64,000 bases of DNA. Origin: Narthecium ossifragum (taxonomy: Eukaryota > Streptophyta > Magnoliopsida > Dioscoreales > Nartheciaceae). The notes under the pieces are model-generated. The model saw only the letters and a program-made list of their open reading frames with translations. It did not search any database and was not told the origin of the DNA. The stretch's first letter is position 1. Every line of letters begins with the position of its first letter. Shown here in pieces: positions 55,097-64,000 of the stretch. The position numbers and the translations under genes are program-made. The stretch lies in NCBI GenBank assembly GCA_963920575.1, contig OY986966.1:15083297-15147296 (forward strand), in the 5' to 3' direction.

Positions 55097-57010
55097 CAAT
55101 TTCAACCATGAAATGATTCATTTAGTGATTACTTCACATATCTCTTCTCTCTTCTTGGACCTTCCTTATTATCTAAAAACCAGCTTTTCTCTCCTTCTAC
55201 ACACGCTTACTGCATTCCTAATTGGCCAATCAATACCAAACTAGACATTACTACCTAAGAAAAGCATTCGAGGTAGGAGAGTTTACCAAGGTGAATGCTA
55301 GAGAAGCCTAAGGTGCTGATGACAAATGTCCAGAATATCTCCTTAACATTCAAACATCACTTTTGCTCCTGCCTTTTATTATCTTAGTTCTTCTCAACCA
55401 AGTCTCATGAAAGAAACATGTGTCCACAGTAATTTGGAAATTTTGAAATGAAATGCAGTAAGCACATGGATTGATCATTTCAATGCATTCGCATCCCTGC
55501 ATGCCTGTGGTCTCAAAGAAATATCATTGTTTGCAACAAAAAAGCTTTTGACCCTTTAACTACAGTAGAGCCACATACTAAAAGAAATTGATCTCCTTGC
55601 TCAACGATACTTAGATTCTCAATGGATGCTCATAATGTCAAAAAAAAAGTAATCAGACTTGCTATTAACTATATGCATAACAGATATATACATAATATCA
55701 CCAAACATGATTCGAATGATAAAAGTGACATTCCCTAACATTTCCTACAACCCTAGAGAATCCCCCGAGTAAGTCATCAACCACAAGAAGCATCAAAATC
55801 CACTCAATTTGCCCATCTTTACCAAATGAATATCCCTTGCAATAGTCTCAAGCAATATCCTTTATTAAGACAATCCATAGAAGCAAATTATTTTAACCCG
55901 ACTCCAAAAAGTGATTCTCACTTGGCACGCAACTGTCATCAGAATTATATCGCTGAATAACACCAATCTCTCCGCATACTTCTTCTAGAAACCCACAATT
56001 AACAACGTTCGATACACATAAAGGCATGACAAAGAGCAAAAGAGGGCAGTTACCAATTGATTTACCCTTAAATTTGCTTCTAAATACAAATACCTCAAAA
56101 CATGGATTGCTGTGCCATTGCCACACTGTGCCGGTAACCACCAATACACCAAGAATACCTGCAGATCAATCTGAAAAACTATGCTCTAGACAAAGTATTC
56201 ACAATGATGTCATATATATTTTCCTCGCCTTGAGCCTCGCTTCTTTTGATCTATAGCAGTGTTCATATTGAGGCCAATATAAACTCTTTCCAGTACACAG
56301 AGTACTTTGTACTAAAATCTTTCTCAGCATAAAGACTCAGAAAAAGAATTCACCATCCTACAGATACAAAATCTTCTAGTACATACACCAAAAAAAGAAT
56401 TTGTCATAGTGTCTCAAGTCCCTTAATTTTCAACCTTATCAAAGTAGGGCTAAACCATACTGTCTACTACAAGCTTTGACATGCTTTCTTATGAATGCCA
56501 CTTGCATATTAACAAAATCACATCATGTAAACAAACAAAATTCAAGTCTTCCTATTCATCTAAGAGAGAGTACCACTAGCGTCATGCATTCAAGTTTTTC
56601 ACTAGAAAGAAAAACCATACTTCTATCAAGGAACCAAGCCTTAACTCTAGTCAAAACTAAAGAAAACCAAAAAGCACCAATCTTTCACAATATAACAAAA
56701 TCTGATTCCAATCTAAAGAGCAGTAGCTGAAGCACAATAAATTTGTTGATTCCATCCAATATCCCATACCAGCAAAGTACACCAACCGTGAGAGTCATCA
56801 CACTCAGTCACATGATGACAATGAATTATGAACACAAGCTCTAAAATCAGCAGAATAGAGTAACAAAAAACTACCATCTTCAAACCCAAAGCCCTAATCG
56901 CAGAGCAAACGCAACTCCATGACAGTAAACTATGGCTAATCATGGGTATAACATGCTCGTGAGAGAATATGAGGAGAACAATAGAGCACTAAATAGGCAA
57001 AATCGATATA
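55097..57010. other. Intergenic sequence downstream of SF3B6
   Basis: AT-rich, no recognisable gene; partner of 40820-42207 plus 47803-48320. Confidence 0.5.
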
Positions 57011-57331
57011 GAGAACAAAAAAAGACGGAAAACAGGGGGTGGGTGGAGATACCAACTTACCATCCAATCCCACGTTTCACAATACCCACACACCAGATTA
57101 TAGTACAAAAATTAGCAACAGTACTGTTCTATCACATGATTTTCGATAAAAATAGCATGCGCATGCCACAATGTTCATCCTTTTCATATATATACTCCTA
57201 TTTCTATCCAATAGTGACAATGATACACTCACAAAATCCAAGACCAGGATATTCAAGTGACAACAAGATATACCAACTACAAATCCATCATCATACATAG
57301 TCCCCAAACGCAACCACCGCCAAAGGATCAA
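57011..57331 (-). other. Probable 3' UTR and flank of SF3B6
   Basis: AT-rich sequence downstream of the stop codon on the minus strand, not part of the tandem duplication. AATAAA-like words are not clear, so the polyadenylation site is not placed. Confidence 0.4.
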
Positions 57332-57709
57332 TCACTTATCTTTGCTGGTAGGGATGCCGTACTTCTCCTGCATCCTCTGGAGCTCGTCCTCCTTCTTCTT
57401 GGTGTCCACCTTCTTAGACATCTTGGCCTGCTGGTAGTACAGGACGATGAGGTACCGGTTGGCAACATTGAAACCGGAAAGGTGATCAACAGCGGTCTTA
57501 GCGTCGTAGATGTCCTCGTAGACGACGAAGGCGGTGCCACGGGTATCCTTGGAGGTGCCCACGCGGATCTGGCGGATGGCACCGTACTTCCCGAAGATGT
57601 CGTACATCTCCTCGCTCGAGATGTTGAACGGGAGGTTCCGCACGTATAGCACGCGGTTGACCTCCGGGGGGAGCCGCGTGTTCCCCTTCCGAAGGCTTAT
57701 CGTCGCCAT
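57332..57709 (-). CDS. SF3B6: Splicing factor 3B subunit 6 (SF3b p14)
   Basis: A single-exon frame of 125 residues, the usual family length. It encodes one RRM domain: RNP2 is VLYVRNLPF (residues 20-28) and RNP1 is RGTAFVVY (57-64). Tyr22 occupies the position that contacts the branch-point adenosine in the human protein. The start [19 protein letters not shown] fits the family; the frame is open further upstream but that part is unlike the family and is probably 5' UTR. The C-terminal lysine/glutamate-rich helix ([15 protein letters not shown]) completes the p14 fold that binds SF3B1. The protein acts in the U2 snRNP at branch-site recognition in the nucleus. It is the only clear host gene in the window. 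GC-rich codons set it apart from the AT-rich surroundings. Confidence 0.95.
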   Translation of the reverse strand: MATISLRKGNTRLPPEVNRVLYVRNLPFNISSEEMYDIFGKYGAIRQIRVGTSKDTRGTAFVVYEDIYDAKTAVDHLSGFNVANRYLIVLYYQQAKMSKKVDTKKKEDELQRMQEKYGIPTSKDK

Positions 57710-58080
57710 GATTACGAGGTCTCGAAGGTAAACGCTAGGGTTTGGAGGAAGAGAGGGAGAGTTAAAGAAGGGTGGGATAAGAGAATAGAAAGTTCTGGGT
57801 AAGGGCGGATTAAGAGGGTTATCGGATTCGGGTTGGAATTTGTTATCCTGAAATGGGTCCTCTATGGCTGTAAGAGCCGTAAGAGAGGGAGAGGAATTCA
57901 TACGGGCGGATTAGAGGCTTATGTGTCTGGTTTGGAACACTTCAGCCTCTATTATCCCAAACAAGAATGGGTTAAGAAATAGGCTTAGGCAGGGTTAGTG
58001 GTCTATCCCGGATTAAGCGAACCCAGTTTTTAAAACCCCATCCGATGTCAATTACCACACTGCCCTTCAAATATGTGAGA
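57710..58080 (-). other. Probable 5' UTR and promoter region of SF3B6
   Basis: Upstream of the start codon on the minus strand. A segment at 57920-58030 with GGTTTGGAAC and CCCAAACAAG words may be a MITE remnant close to the promoter. No convincing TATA box is seen. Confidence 0.35.
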
Positions 58081-58099
58081 TGTATCTCCAGCCCCTCTC

Positions 58100-58700
58100 T
58101 CCTTCCCCCCTCCTTTGCGTTAGATCATAGATCTAAGATATGATCTCCAGCCCCTCTCCTTCCCCTCTCCCTCACGCGAGACCCTCCCTCCCCTCTCCCG
58201 AGCACGACCAGATCTGTGAGATGGAGTATCTCCAGCCCCTCCTTCCCCTCTCCCTCTTGCGAGAGCAGATCTCACCCTCTCCTTCGCACGAAGCTAGATC
58301 TGAGATCTTCAGCCTCTCCAGCCCCTCTTTGAAGAAGCTCTCCTTCCCCTCTCCTTCGTGCGAGACAAGCTCTGGGATCTGGAGCCCCGATATCATAAGC
58401 CCCTCTCTTTCCAAGCTCTCCTTCCCTTGTCGAGCAGATCTGAGATCTGGAGCAGCCTCTCAAGTCGCTCTCTAGAGAAGCTCTCCTACCCCTTTCCTAC
58501 TCTCCGGACCAGATCTGAGATCTGGAGCCCCGAGATCTCCAACCCCTCTCATTCCAAACTCTCCTTCCCCTCTCCTCCGTGTGAGACCAGATCTGGAGCC
58601 CCGATATCTCCATCCCCTCTCTTTCCAAGCCCATCTCCATCGAAGATCTCTCTATCCCCTCTCCTTCGCGTGAGAGCAGATCTGGAGCAAAATCAGGGTG
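58100..58700. repeat. CT-rich tandem repeat with AGATCTGAGATCTGGAG words
   Basis: Units of about 65-90 bp, each with CTCTCCTTCCCCTCTCC, then GACCAGATCTGAGATCTGG-like words, then GGAGCCCCGATATC or a variant. At least five units are visible from 58230 onward. Open frames on both strands follow the repeat. Confidence 0.8.
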
Positions 58701-58783
58701 GAAAATCTCTTCCTCTCTCGCGAAACCAACGCGATTGATGGCGACAACCCGATCTGGACCCTGTCGGCAGTGTCTTCACCACA

Positions 58784-58941
58784 TTGAAAAGGATATGGAG
58801 GATAGGCAGTGCCCTCCCGACTACCAGCTTTGATTTCCTGGATCTAATCCAGCTCTACAGCTCGAGTCGTCTCCTTGCTCAAGTTCGTCTTAGCAGTGAG
58901 GATCCACTTCTGCATCTTAGCATCAAGGATACCCCCATTGT
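58784..58941 (+). pseudogene. Exon-like open segment of unknown gene
   Basis: The frame from 58784 reads with balanced composition up to LSIKDTPI and is followed by a GTAAGC donor-like site near 58940. No family is recognised. It lies between CT-rich leader-like DNA and an intron-like T-rich stretch, so it could be the first exon of a decayed gene continuing at 59723. Confidence 0.3.
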
Positions 58942-58973
58942 AAGCTTTTCTTTATCGTGCCATCCATTTCTAC

Positions 58974-59340
58974 ACTGGATTTGCAAGATGTGGTATTGGT
59001 TTGGGTGTATATTTTGCTTTTTCTCTTTTCTTTCTTTCGGGTTCATTGGTTAGCAAGCTTGTTAGGATGAACTGCTTGACTAATTTCCATCAAATGCATG
59101 CATATAGGTTATCTTCATGGATTTTTTGTGGCATTTTGTCCATAGTTTGTTTCTATACTGGATTTGCAAGATGTGGTATTGGGTTTGGTGTCTGTTCTGC
59201 TTTTTCTCTTTTCTTTCTTTTGGGTTCATTGGTTAGCAAGCTTTTTAGGATGAACTGCTTGAATAATTTCCAGCAAATGCATGCATATAGGTTATCTTCA
59301 GGGATTTTTCTTAGCATTTCATCCATAGTTTGATGGTATC
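58974..59340. repeat. 183-bp tandem duplication
   Basis: ACTGGATTTGCAAGATGTGG starts at 58974 and 59157. Both copies run through GCTTTTTCTCTTTTCTTTCT and AAATGCATGCATATAGGTTA. Confidence 0.9.
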
Positions 59341-59722
59341 TTGGATAATTTTTATCAATTGTATTTTGTTCAACGGATTTCCATGGAATTGCATGTGTTT
59401 GGGTTGTTAGCTCATACTGCATTATATATATGAACAAAGAAGTGTTCTATTTAGTTTCCTACGATTGGAATGTTAATTTTGGCACATCACCTATATATAG
59501 TATCATAGAGTTACAGTGAGATGAACAAATGTTTTACTGCCAACCTACATTTTCTACTTTCTTTCTTTGGACATCCTTCATACTGCGATGTAGATGATTA
59601 CAAGTACTTGCAGTTAATTTATTGTAGGTTGCAGGAGAATTGATATGCTTCATTTCCACATGTACTAGTAGGGTGATATTTCCTTTACGGCATAATTATG
59701 ACTGTTGGATTGGTATAGAAAT

Positions 59723-59836
59723 ATGCCTAGGAGAGGGAATTGGTCTCAAGCAGAGGATAATGATCTGCTAGAACTACTGAGAGACCGATATGTCAACAAT
59801 TATGTCATAAATGGGCAATCTTTACGGTCCTTGTAA
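59723..59836 (+). pseudogene. Possible Myb/SANT-like domain fragment
   Basis: A 37-codon frame begins MPRRGNWSQAEDNDLLELL and includes INGQSL. The Trp, Asp, Leu-Leu and NGQ pattern resembles the start of plant Myb/SANT-like DNA-binding domains found in Harbinger-related and LIMYB-type proteins. It then stops (TAA) without the rest of the domain. Similarity is short, so the call is tentative. Confidence 0.3.
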
Positions 59837-60206
59837 ACATCTTCTCAACATGATCTCATGAATATGGTTTTATAGTTAATAGAGTTGAAGGAACAGAGTT
59901 CCCTTAACGTACTTTTAGTCCTACATGATTTCTATGATTGATTGTAGAGATTTATGAGATGGTTTTCATGAAGTTATTGGTTTGCCTTTGAGATTAGCTA
60001 TGCTACGCGAAGATAGATTGTGCCAATGTCATTAGAAATAGTATAATTTAAAGTAATCGTAGGGTCAAAAACAATCTATGCAAAGCAAAGATAGGTTATG
60101 TCAAAGGAACAAGATGATAACTAGAGAAGACTAATAACGAAACTAGGGTGGATTGAGTAATTCCTAAATAAACTACTCCATTGATTCGAATTGATCAACC
60201 TTTTAT
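59837..60206. other. Spacer before the SIRE-like LTR
   Basis: AT-rich; words such as CTATGCAAAGCAAAGATAGG may belong to the 5' part of the Gypsy LTR whose 3' part continues at 61265. No gene is seen. Confidence 0.35.
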
Positions 60207-61264
60207 TGTTGATCCTAACCTTGTTTTGATGATGCCAATATACATTAAATGATAAAATATATGTTTAATATTTATTACCCCTTTAATTGGAAATCTAAAA
60301 TTCAATGTTTAAGTTATTTTTGTACTGACGGTCGATGCAAGGATCGACCGTGGGAATGTGGCGGTCGATCCATGGATCGACCGTAGTGAATGGTTCATAC
60401 TTGGCTATATGCGTATTGACGCGACGGTCGATCGGTGCATCGACCGTCGGAAGTGTTTTTCTTGACAGAGGCTTACGGACGATGCGACGGTCGATGTGGC
60501 GGTCGACCGTGGCGCATATATGAAGAAAAGTCAAGGAGCGACGGTCGATCCGAGCATCGACCCTGGGAAGCGACTTTCTCAACAGAGGCTCACGGACGAT
60601 GTGACGGTCGATGTCACGGTCGGCCGTGAGAGCGACGGACGATACGTGGATCGACCGTCAACCAAAGAGGCTGAGTTTTTTATACGTGACGGACGATGGA
60701 CGGATCGACCGCCAGGAGCGCGCAGAGTAAAAAACTAGCCGTTGGAGAGCTGGAAAGAGTCGTTGGGGCTCCTTGTTGAGCTGGTTGAAGCCCATGTATA
60801 AGTAGTTCCTTCATGTATACTTGCTATAACTTTTATCATTATTATTGAGATCATTTGAGCGAGTTTTAGAAAAGATTTCTACTTATTCTCCTTGAGCTAA
60901 AACCTTTGTAAACCTTCTTCAAGTGTGAAGAAGTTCTTTGAGAGTTTGTTCAACAGCAAGTGGCTATGATTGTAAGGTCACCAAGCACCAGGAAGCTTGG
61001 AGGAAAAGCTTGTAAGGGATTTGCAAGTAGTGGAACCTCAAGGAGAGCATTGAGAGAAGTGGACGTAGACCAAGAGTTGGGTCGAACCACTATAAATCGG
61101 TGTCATCTCTCTAACCCTTCCTTCAGTTAATGCTTGCATGCTATTGTAGTTAAGTTTCATTTTGTTTACAAGCATTCAAGCTGTTAGATCTTTTTCTATC
61201 TGAATTTTCCATCAATCTAGTTTTTCGAAAAGAGTCCAATTCACCCCCCCCTCTTGGACCTTCA
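60207..61264 (+). mobile_element. Solo LTR of a SIRE-like Ty1/Copia element
   Basis: Runs from TGTTGATCCTAACC to CTCTTGGACCTTCA, 1058 bp, with a perfect 5-bp target duplication TTTAT (60202-60206 and 61265-61269). The start with TTTTGATGATGCCAAT and the end with CAATTCACCCCCCC-CTCTTGG are hallmarks of plant SIRE/Maximus LTRs. A TATA-like TATAAGTA lies at 60797. No internal domain is present. Confidence 0.88.
60328..60715. repeat. CGGTCGAT/ATCGACCG dyad array upstream of the SIRE-like TATA box
   Basis: About eight dyads, each pairing CGGTCGAT or CGGACGAT with ATCGACCG or a variant. One, 60362-60383, is a perfect 22-bp palindrome; 60328-60351 has 9-bp perfect arms. The word AAGTGTTTTTCTTGACAG at 60451 recurs in the nested LTR near 10684. 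The array ends about 80 bp before the TATA-like box. Confidence 0.85.
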
Positions 61265-61491
61265 TTTATTTCTTTTCTTTATTAGTTTAGATAACTCTAT
61301 TCTATTTTTTTATTTTTTTCCCTTATTTTTAGGGTTTCGATAATTGATTTCAGTTTCCAACGTTTTCCCTGTGGATCGACTCCCGACTTCACCGCTATTT
61401 CTACCTAATAGTTTAGTGATTGAATAAGGATAATAAATTTAATATTTGATTGAGTTTGCAACATTTTAACGACGACGTTTGCGAGCGATCA
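61265..61491 (+). mobile_element. 3' part of a Gypsy-type LTR (LARD-like element)
   Basis: Contains TTTCCCTGTGGATCGACTCC, a sequence typical of the 3' region of plant LTRs that precede a TGGCGCC primer site, and ends GCGAGCGATCA. Its 5' part is cut off by the SIRE-like LTR. Confidence 0.65.
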
Positions 61492-61496
61492 ATTTT

Positions 61497-61514
61497 TGGC
61501 GCCGTTGCCAGGGA
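61497..61514 (+). promoter_or_regulatory. Primer binding site, TGGCGCC type
   Basis: TGGCGCCGTTGCCAGGGA, five bases after the LTR end, is the primer site used by Athila/Tat-like Gypsy elements and LARDs (usually ascribed to tRNA-Asp or tRNA-Glu). Confidence 0.8.
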
Positions 61515-61921
61515 ACTCGACGGTTGATTGATTGATTTTCTCTTTACTCTACTTCTTGGCTTAGTTAGGGTTTTTATCTTTCTTATTTCCACATTGCTTG
61601 ATTTTTCATCTTTTTTTTGGGAATTTCTTTAACAATTTTCCTGATTTTTACAGCTACTAAATTTGATTTTCTCGGACTTGGACCTACAGCCCGTCGCCAG
61701 GAGCGATCCGTGGGACTTGGGAGCGACTGATCGGGACTGCGCAGTTAGGTAAGTTTGTTCTAAACTTCGAGTTATTTTATCTAGTTGTTTGAGACGCTTC
61801 TGCAAGATGCACAAAAGCACGCATCAGCGACAGTCATCTCTTGGACCAGCCCACTGTTTGTATTTCTTATTTTTGGTGTGGTCTTTACTTATGTGATCTT
61901 ACATGCGTGGCTAATTTTTAT

Positions 61922-63010
61922 ATGCCACTGGGTGCCATGGCGAATGATGATTTGCCTTTTGGTTATAGACCAGCTTACAATAATGACATATATGGTTTCT
62001 CAAATCCGACATATAATTCACATTCATATGCTTATAATCCGAATTTTAGAGATCATACATACCCTAGTTGACAATTTCAAGGTTACCAACCTCCTAATGT
62101 TCAATCATGGAACACAGAAACATCGGCTCAAAATTTTAAACATTGTTTTGAACAACAATATCCTCCTCCACAAGCACCCTCTGAACCGATGTTGGACACA
62201 ATCATGAGTGCACTTGCAAACATGAATGCAAACATTAAGGCTAACATAACTGAATGCATGACTGAGCTTAATAGCAAAATTGCTTTGATAGCAAACAAAG
62301 TTAATTCTAATTCTCAATCAATTAAGAATTTAGAGATACAAATTGAACAACTAGCTTGCATGGTAGATTCATATGACGATGTAGTTGAAAATGATGGTAA
62401 TGATTCTATTTCAGTTGTTTGTGATGACAATGCTCGTGATGCTTATATTTCTAATGAGAATAATACATATCATCTTGAGATGTGTTTTAATACTTTGCCG
62501 AATTATACAACTATTGATAATATTTTGCTGGCCCTTGAAAATAATATTCCTGAACGCATACCTAATGAAACTGGACCTTATATGTATTTTGATCATGCTT
62601 TAGAAGCTAATTTTTTTAGTGATGATGAGAATTGTTATGATGAATTGTTAGTTTTACATGATGTGTTGAATGATGATATACTGCCTATTTGCATTGACGG
62701 TAATGAGGATAAGCTCTTTAGTGAGATTCTCTGTCAGAAACCTCAAATTGAGCCTCTATATTCTGCACTATCCACATTAGTTGAACGTTGTGAGGAGAAG
62801 AAACTTAACATGAGTGAAAATCATGTCAATTTCTATCGTCCTTTCATCAAAAATCATTTTAAACGTTCTCCACCTGTGTATTTTTTATTTGCTAAGGACT
62901 TCTTTTTATTCTTTGATGAAGCATGTATGTATATATTCACTATGATCCTGGTCATGTATTTCTTCACATGGAATCATCGACCTCCTAAATTTGATTTCGG
63001 GAGCGTCTAG
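61922..63010 (+). pseudogene. LARD-like Gypsy derivative open frame, one stop
   Basis: A single frame runs from ATG 61922 or 61937 to TAG 63008, interrupted only by TGA at 62069-62071. The N-terminal part is Tyr/Asn/Pro-rich (FGYRPAYNNDIYGFSNPTYN). The middle has a coiled coil with SIKNLEIQIEQLA, resembling the C-terminal Gag region of Athila/Tat-like elements. The C-terminal half is acidic and ends in a hydrophobic stretch and HRPPKFDFGSV. No protease or polymerase domains are seen. It is followed by CTGGAAGGCAACCCAG, a sequence often found just after such frames in large retrotransposon derivatives. Its function is unknown. Confidence 0.6.
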
Positions 63011-63377
63011 CAAAAGACGTAAAATTACACGCTTCCTGGAAGGCAACCCAGTTTTTAGGATTTTTCTTAGTTTTTAGAATTTTATTTAATTTTTATGAGT
63101 TCCCACTGATTATGAGTTCCCCCTGATTTTTCATATTTTTCCATTATTATTTTTCCCATTTTTCGTTTTTTTCCAAAATTTTCTTATTTTTCCCTTGAGT
63201 TTTTCTCTCTCCTTCTCGTCGCGGTTCACCAGCGAGCCATGGGCTCGTTGTCCCGGCTCCGCCTGGCTTCCAGCGGCTCACCCCAAGCCGTCCACCGTCG
63301 CCACTTCTCCGGCCATCCCTGTCCCTCCAAACTACCACCTCCATCACCGTCATCCGCTCCTATACCTCCTCACGGCC
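63011..63377 (+). other. Non-coding internal region of the LARD-like element
   Basis: T-rich (TTTTTAG, TTTTTCC words) turning C-rich after 63210. No gene is recognised. Confidence 0.4.
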
Positions 63378-63643
63378 TCCTATTCCACCAATTTCTCCTC
63401 CGACGCCTGTGAGCCCCCAGGTTTCCGCCGACCATCTCCAATCTCCTCATCCCGTGCCTCCCATCACCCATTAATACCTCCAGAACCTTCCTCCGGCCAC
63501 CACGAAGCTTCCTATTCCACCAATTTCTCCTCCTCCGACGCCGGTGAGCCCCCACATTTCCGCCGGCCATCTCCAATCTCCTCATCCCGTGCCTCCCATC
63601 ACCCATTAATACCTCCAGAACCTTCCTCCGGCCACCACGAAGC
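63378..63643. repeat. 133-bp tandem duplication
   Basis: CCTATTCCACCAATTTCTCC starts at 63378 and 63511. Each copy ends in CCTCCGGCCACCACGAAGCTT. The units are almost identical. Confidence 0.92.
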
Positions 63644-64000
63644 TTCTGCCACCATCAAATACTTTCCTTGCCGCCGGGATCATCGCCTTCAAACTCCGAT
63701 GATTCTACCTATCCGACCACCTTCAATCCGCCGGCTGGAAGCTCAATTCGTCCATCCGCCACCATTGGATAGTTCCCCACGCTTACACGATCCTTCCTCA
63801 CCCCTTACCCACCTTGATTGGAGCTCTGATCATCGGAATCCAATTCCGGCAATCATCTTCCTCCGCGCCACCCATGTCCAATCCACTGCCGAGAGCCACC
63901 AATCCATCAATCATAGCTTACCGGAGAATTCCTCAAGCATCTACGATTCTTCCTGTACCCTTCCCGTCCTCCGGCCAAGCCGTTTCACCGTTGATCATCC
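63644..64000. other. C-rich region to the window end
   Basis: CCGCC/CCATC-rich sequence, no recognisable gene; it probably continues the internal region of the LARD-like element beyond the window. Confidence 0.35.

Larger units (their letters stand above)
48322..57010. repeat. Copy 2 of the ~8.7-kb tandem duplication
   Basis: It lacks the MULEs, the Gypsy element and LTR 2 and so gives the pre-insertion state for most of copy 1. It starts inside LTR-derived sequence (matching 19666) and ends ~320 bp from the SF3B6 stop codon. Confidence 0.85.

Noticed and set aside
57710..57901. N-terminal extension of SF3B6 (in-frame ATG at 57901)
   Set aside because: The added 64 residues are low-complexity and absent from the family; the ATG at 57709 gives the standard length.
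60295..60738. Open frames through the dyad array (about 60-95 codons on both strands)
   Set aside because: They arise from the repeated GTCGATCC-type motif inside a solo LTR.
61785..62207. Hydrophobic 140-codon frame resembling a membrane protein
   Set aside because: It overlaps the LARD-like frame in another reading frame, is AT-driven and lacks its own context.

Overview
This window is nuclear DNA of a seed plant, most likely an angiosperm. The evidence is spliceosomal introns, nested plant LTR retrotransposons (Ty3/Gypsy, a SIRE-like Copia LTR, a Cassandra-type LTR with a 5S rRNA domain), a Kaonashi-like Mutator element (MULE) carrying a ULP1-type peptidase gene, Tourist-like MITEs, and one conserved host gene, the SF3b p14 subunit (SF3B6/SF3B14). 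I cannot name the species. There are no operons, CRISPR arrays or prokaryotic signals. Nearly everything is transposable element, and several insertion histories can be read base by base because the 5-bp target duplications, and for two insertions the empty site in a paralogous copy, are present.

Layout. 1-2.5 kb: intergenic DNA with a MITE-like element and a diverged ~198-bp tandem repeat. 2.5-8.9 kb: two diverged direct LTR-like copies with pyrimidine-rich internal DNA, interrupted by a 281-bp Cassandra solo LTR (3498-3778) and a 2.3-kb solo LTR (5647-7943). 8877-17095: a third member of that 2.3-kb LTR family, itself interrupted by an internally duplicated LTR (9578-12673) and by a fourth member in reverse orientation (13392-15797). 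17.1-20.1 kb: the 3' end of a degraded Gypsy element and its 3' LTR. 19.67-57.01 kb: a direct tandem duplication with an ~8.7-kb unit. Copy 2 (48322-57010) is compact; copy 1 (19666-48320) has been inflated by the Kaonashi-like MULE (21526-32862, carrying a nested solo LTR), a truncated second MULE copy (34.85-37.3 kb), and a nearly complete but broken Ty3/Gypsy element (42208-47802). 57.3-57.7 kb: the SF3B6 gene on the minus strand, just outside the duplication. 58-64 kb: CT-rich repeats, a possible Myb/SANT-like fragment, a SIRE-like solo LTR (60207-61264) and the 5' part of a large LARD-like Gypsy derivative with a TGGCGCC-type primer site.

How the parts relate. The MULE carries two convergent genes: an 8-exon ULP1-like gene whose reading frame I could follow without a break to 497 codons, and a transposase gene disabled by a stop, a frameshift and a solo LTR inserted into its last exon. 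A 20-bp minisatellite fills introns and the intergenic space of this element. A broken PhoD-like phosphatase fragment lies at its transposase end, suggesting host-gene capture.

The most unusual signal is a set of short arrays of GATCGATC boxes spaced about 22 bp apart (four boxes at exactly 22 bp in one LTR), with related CGGTCGAT/ATCGACCG dyads. These arrays lie in several LTRs of different families, mostly near their putative promoters, and they differ between two otherwise similar tandem copies of one LTR. I know of no described element class that explains them.
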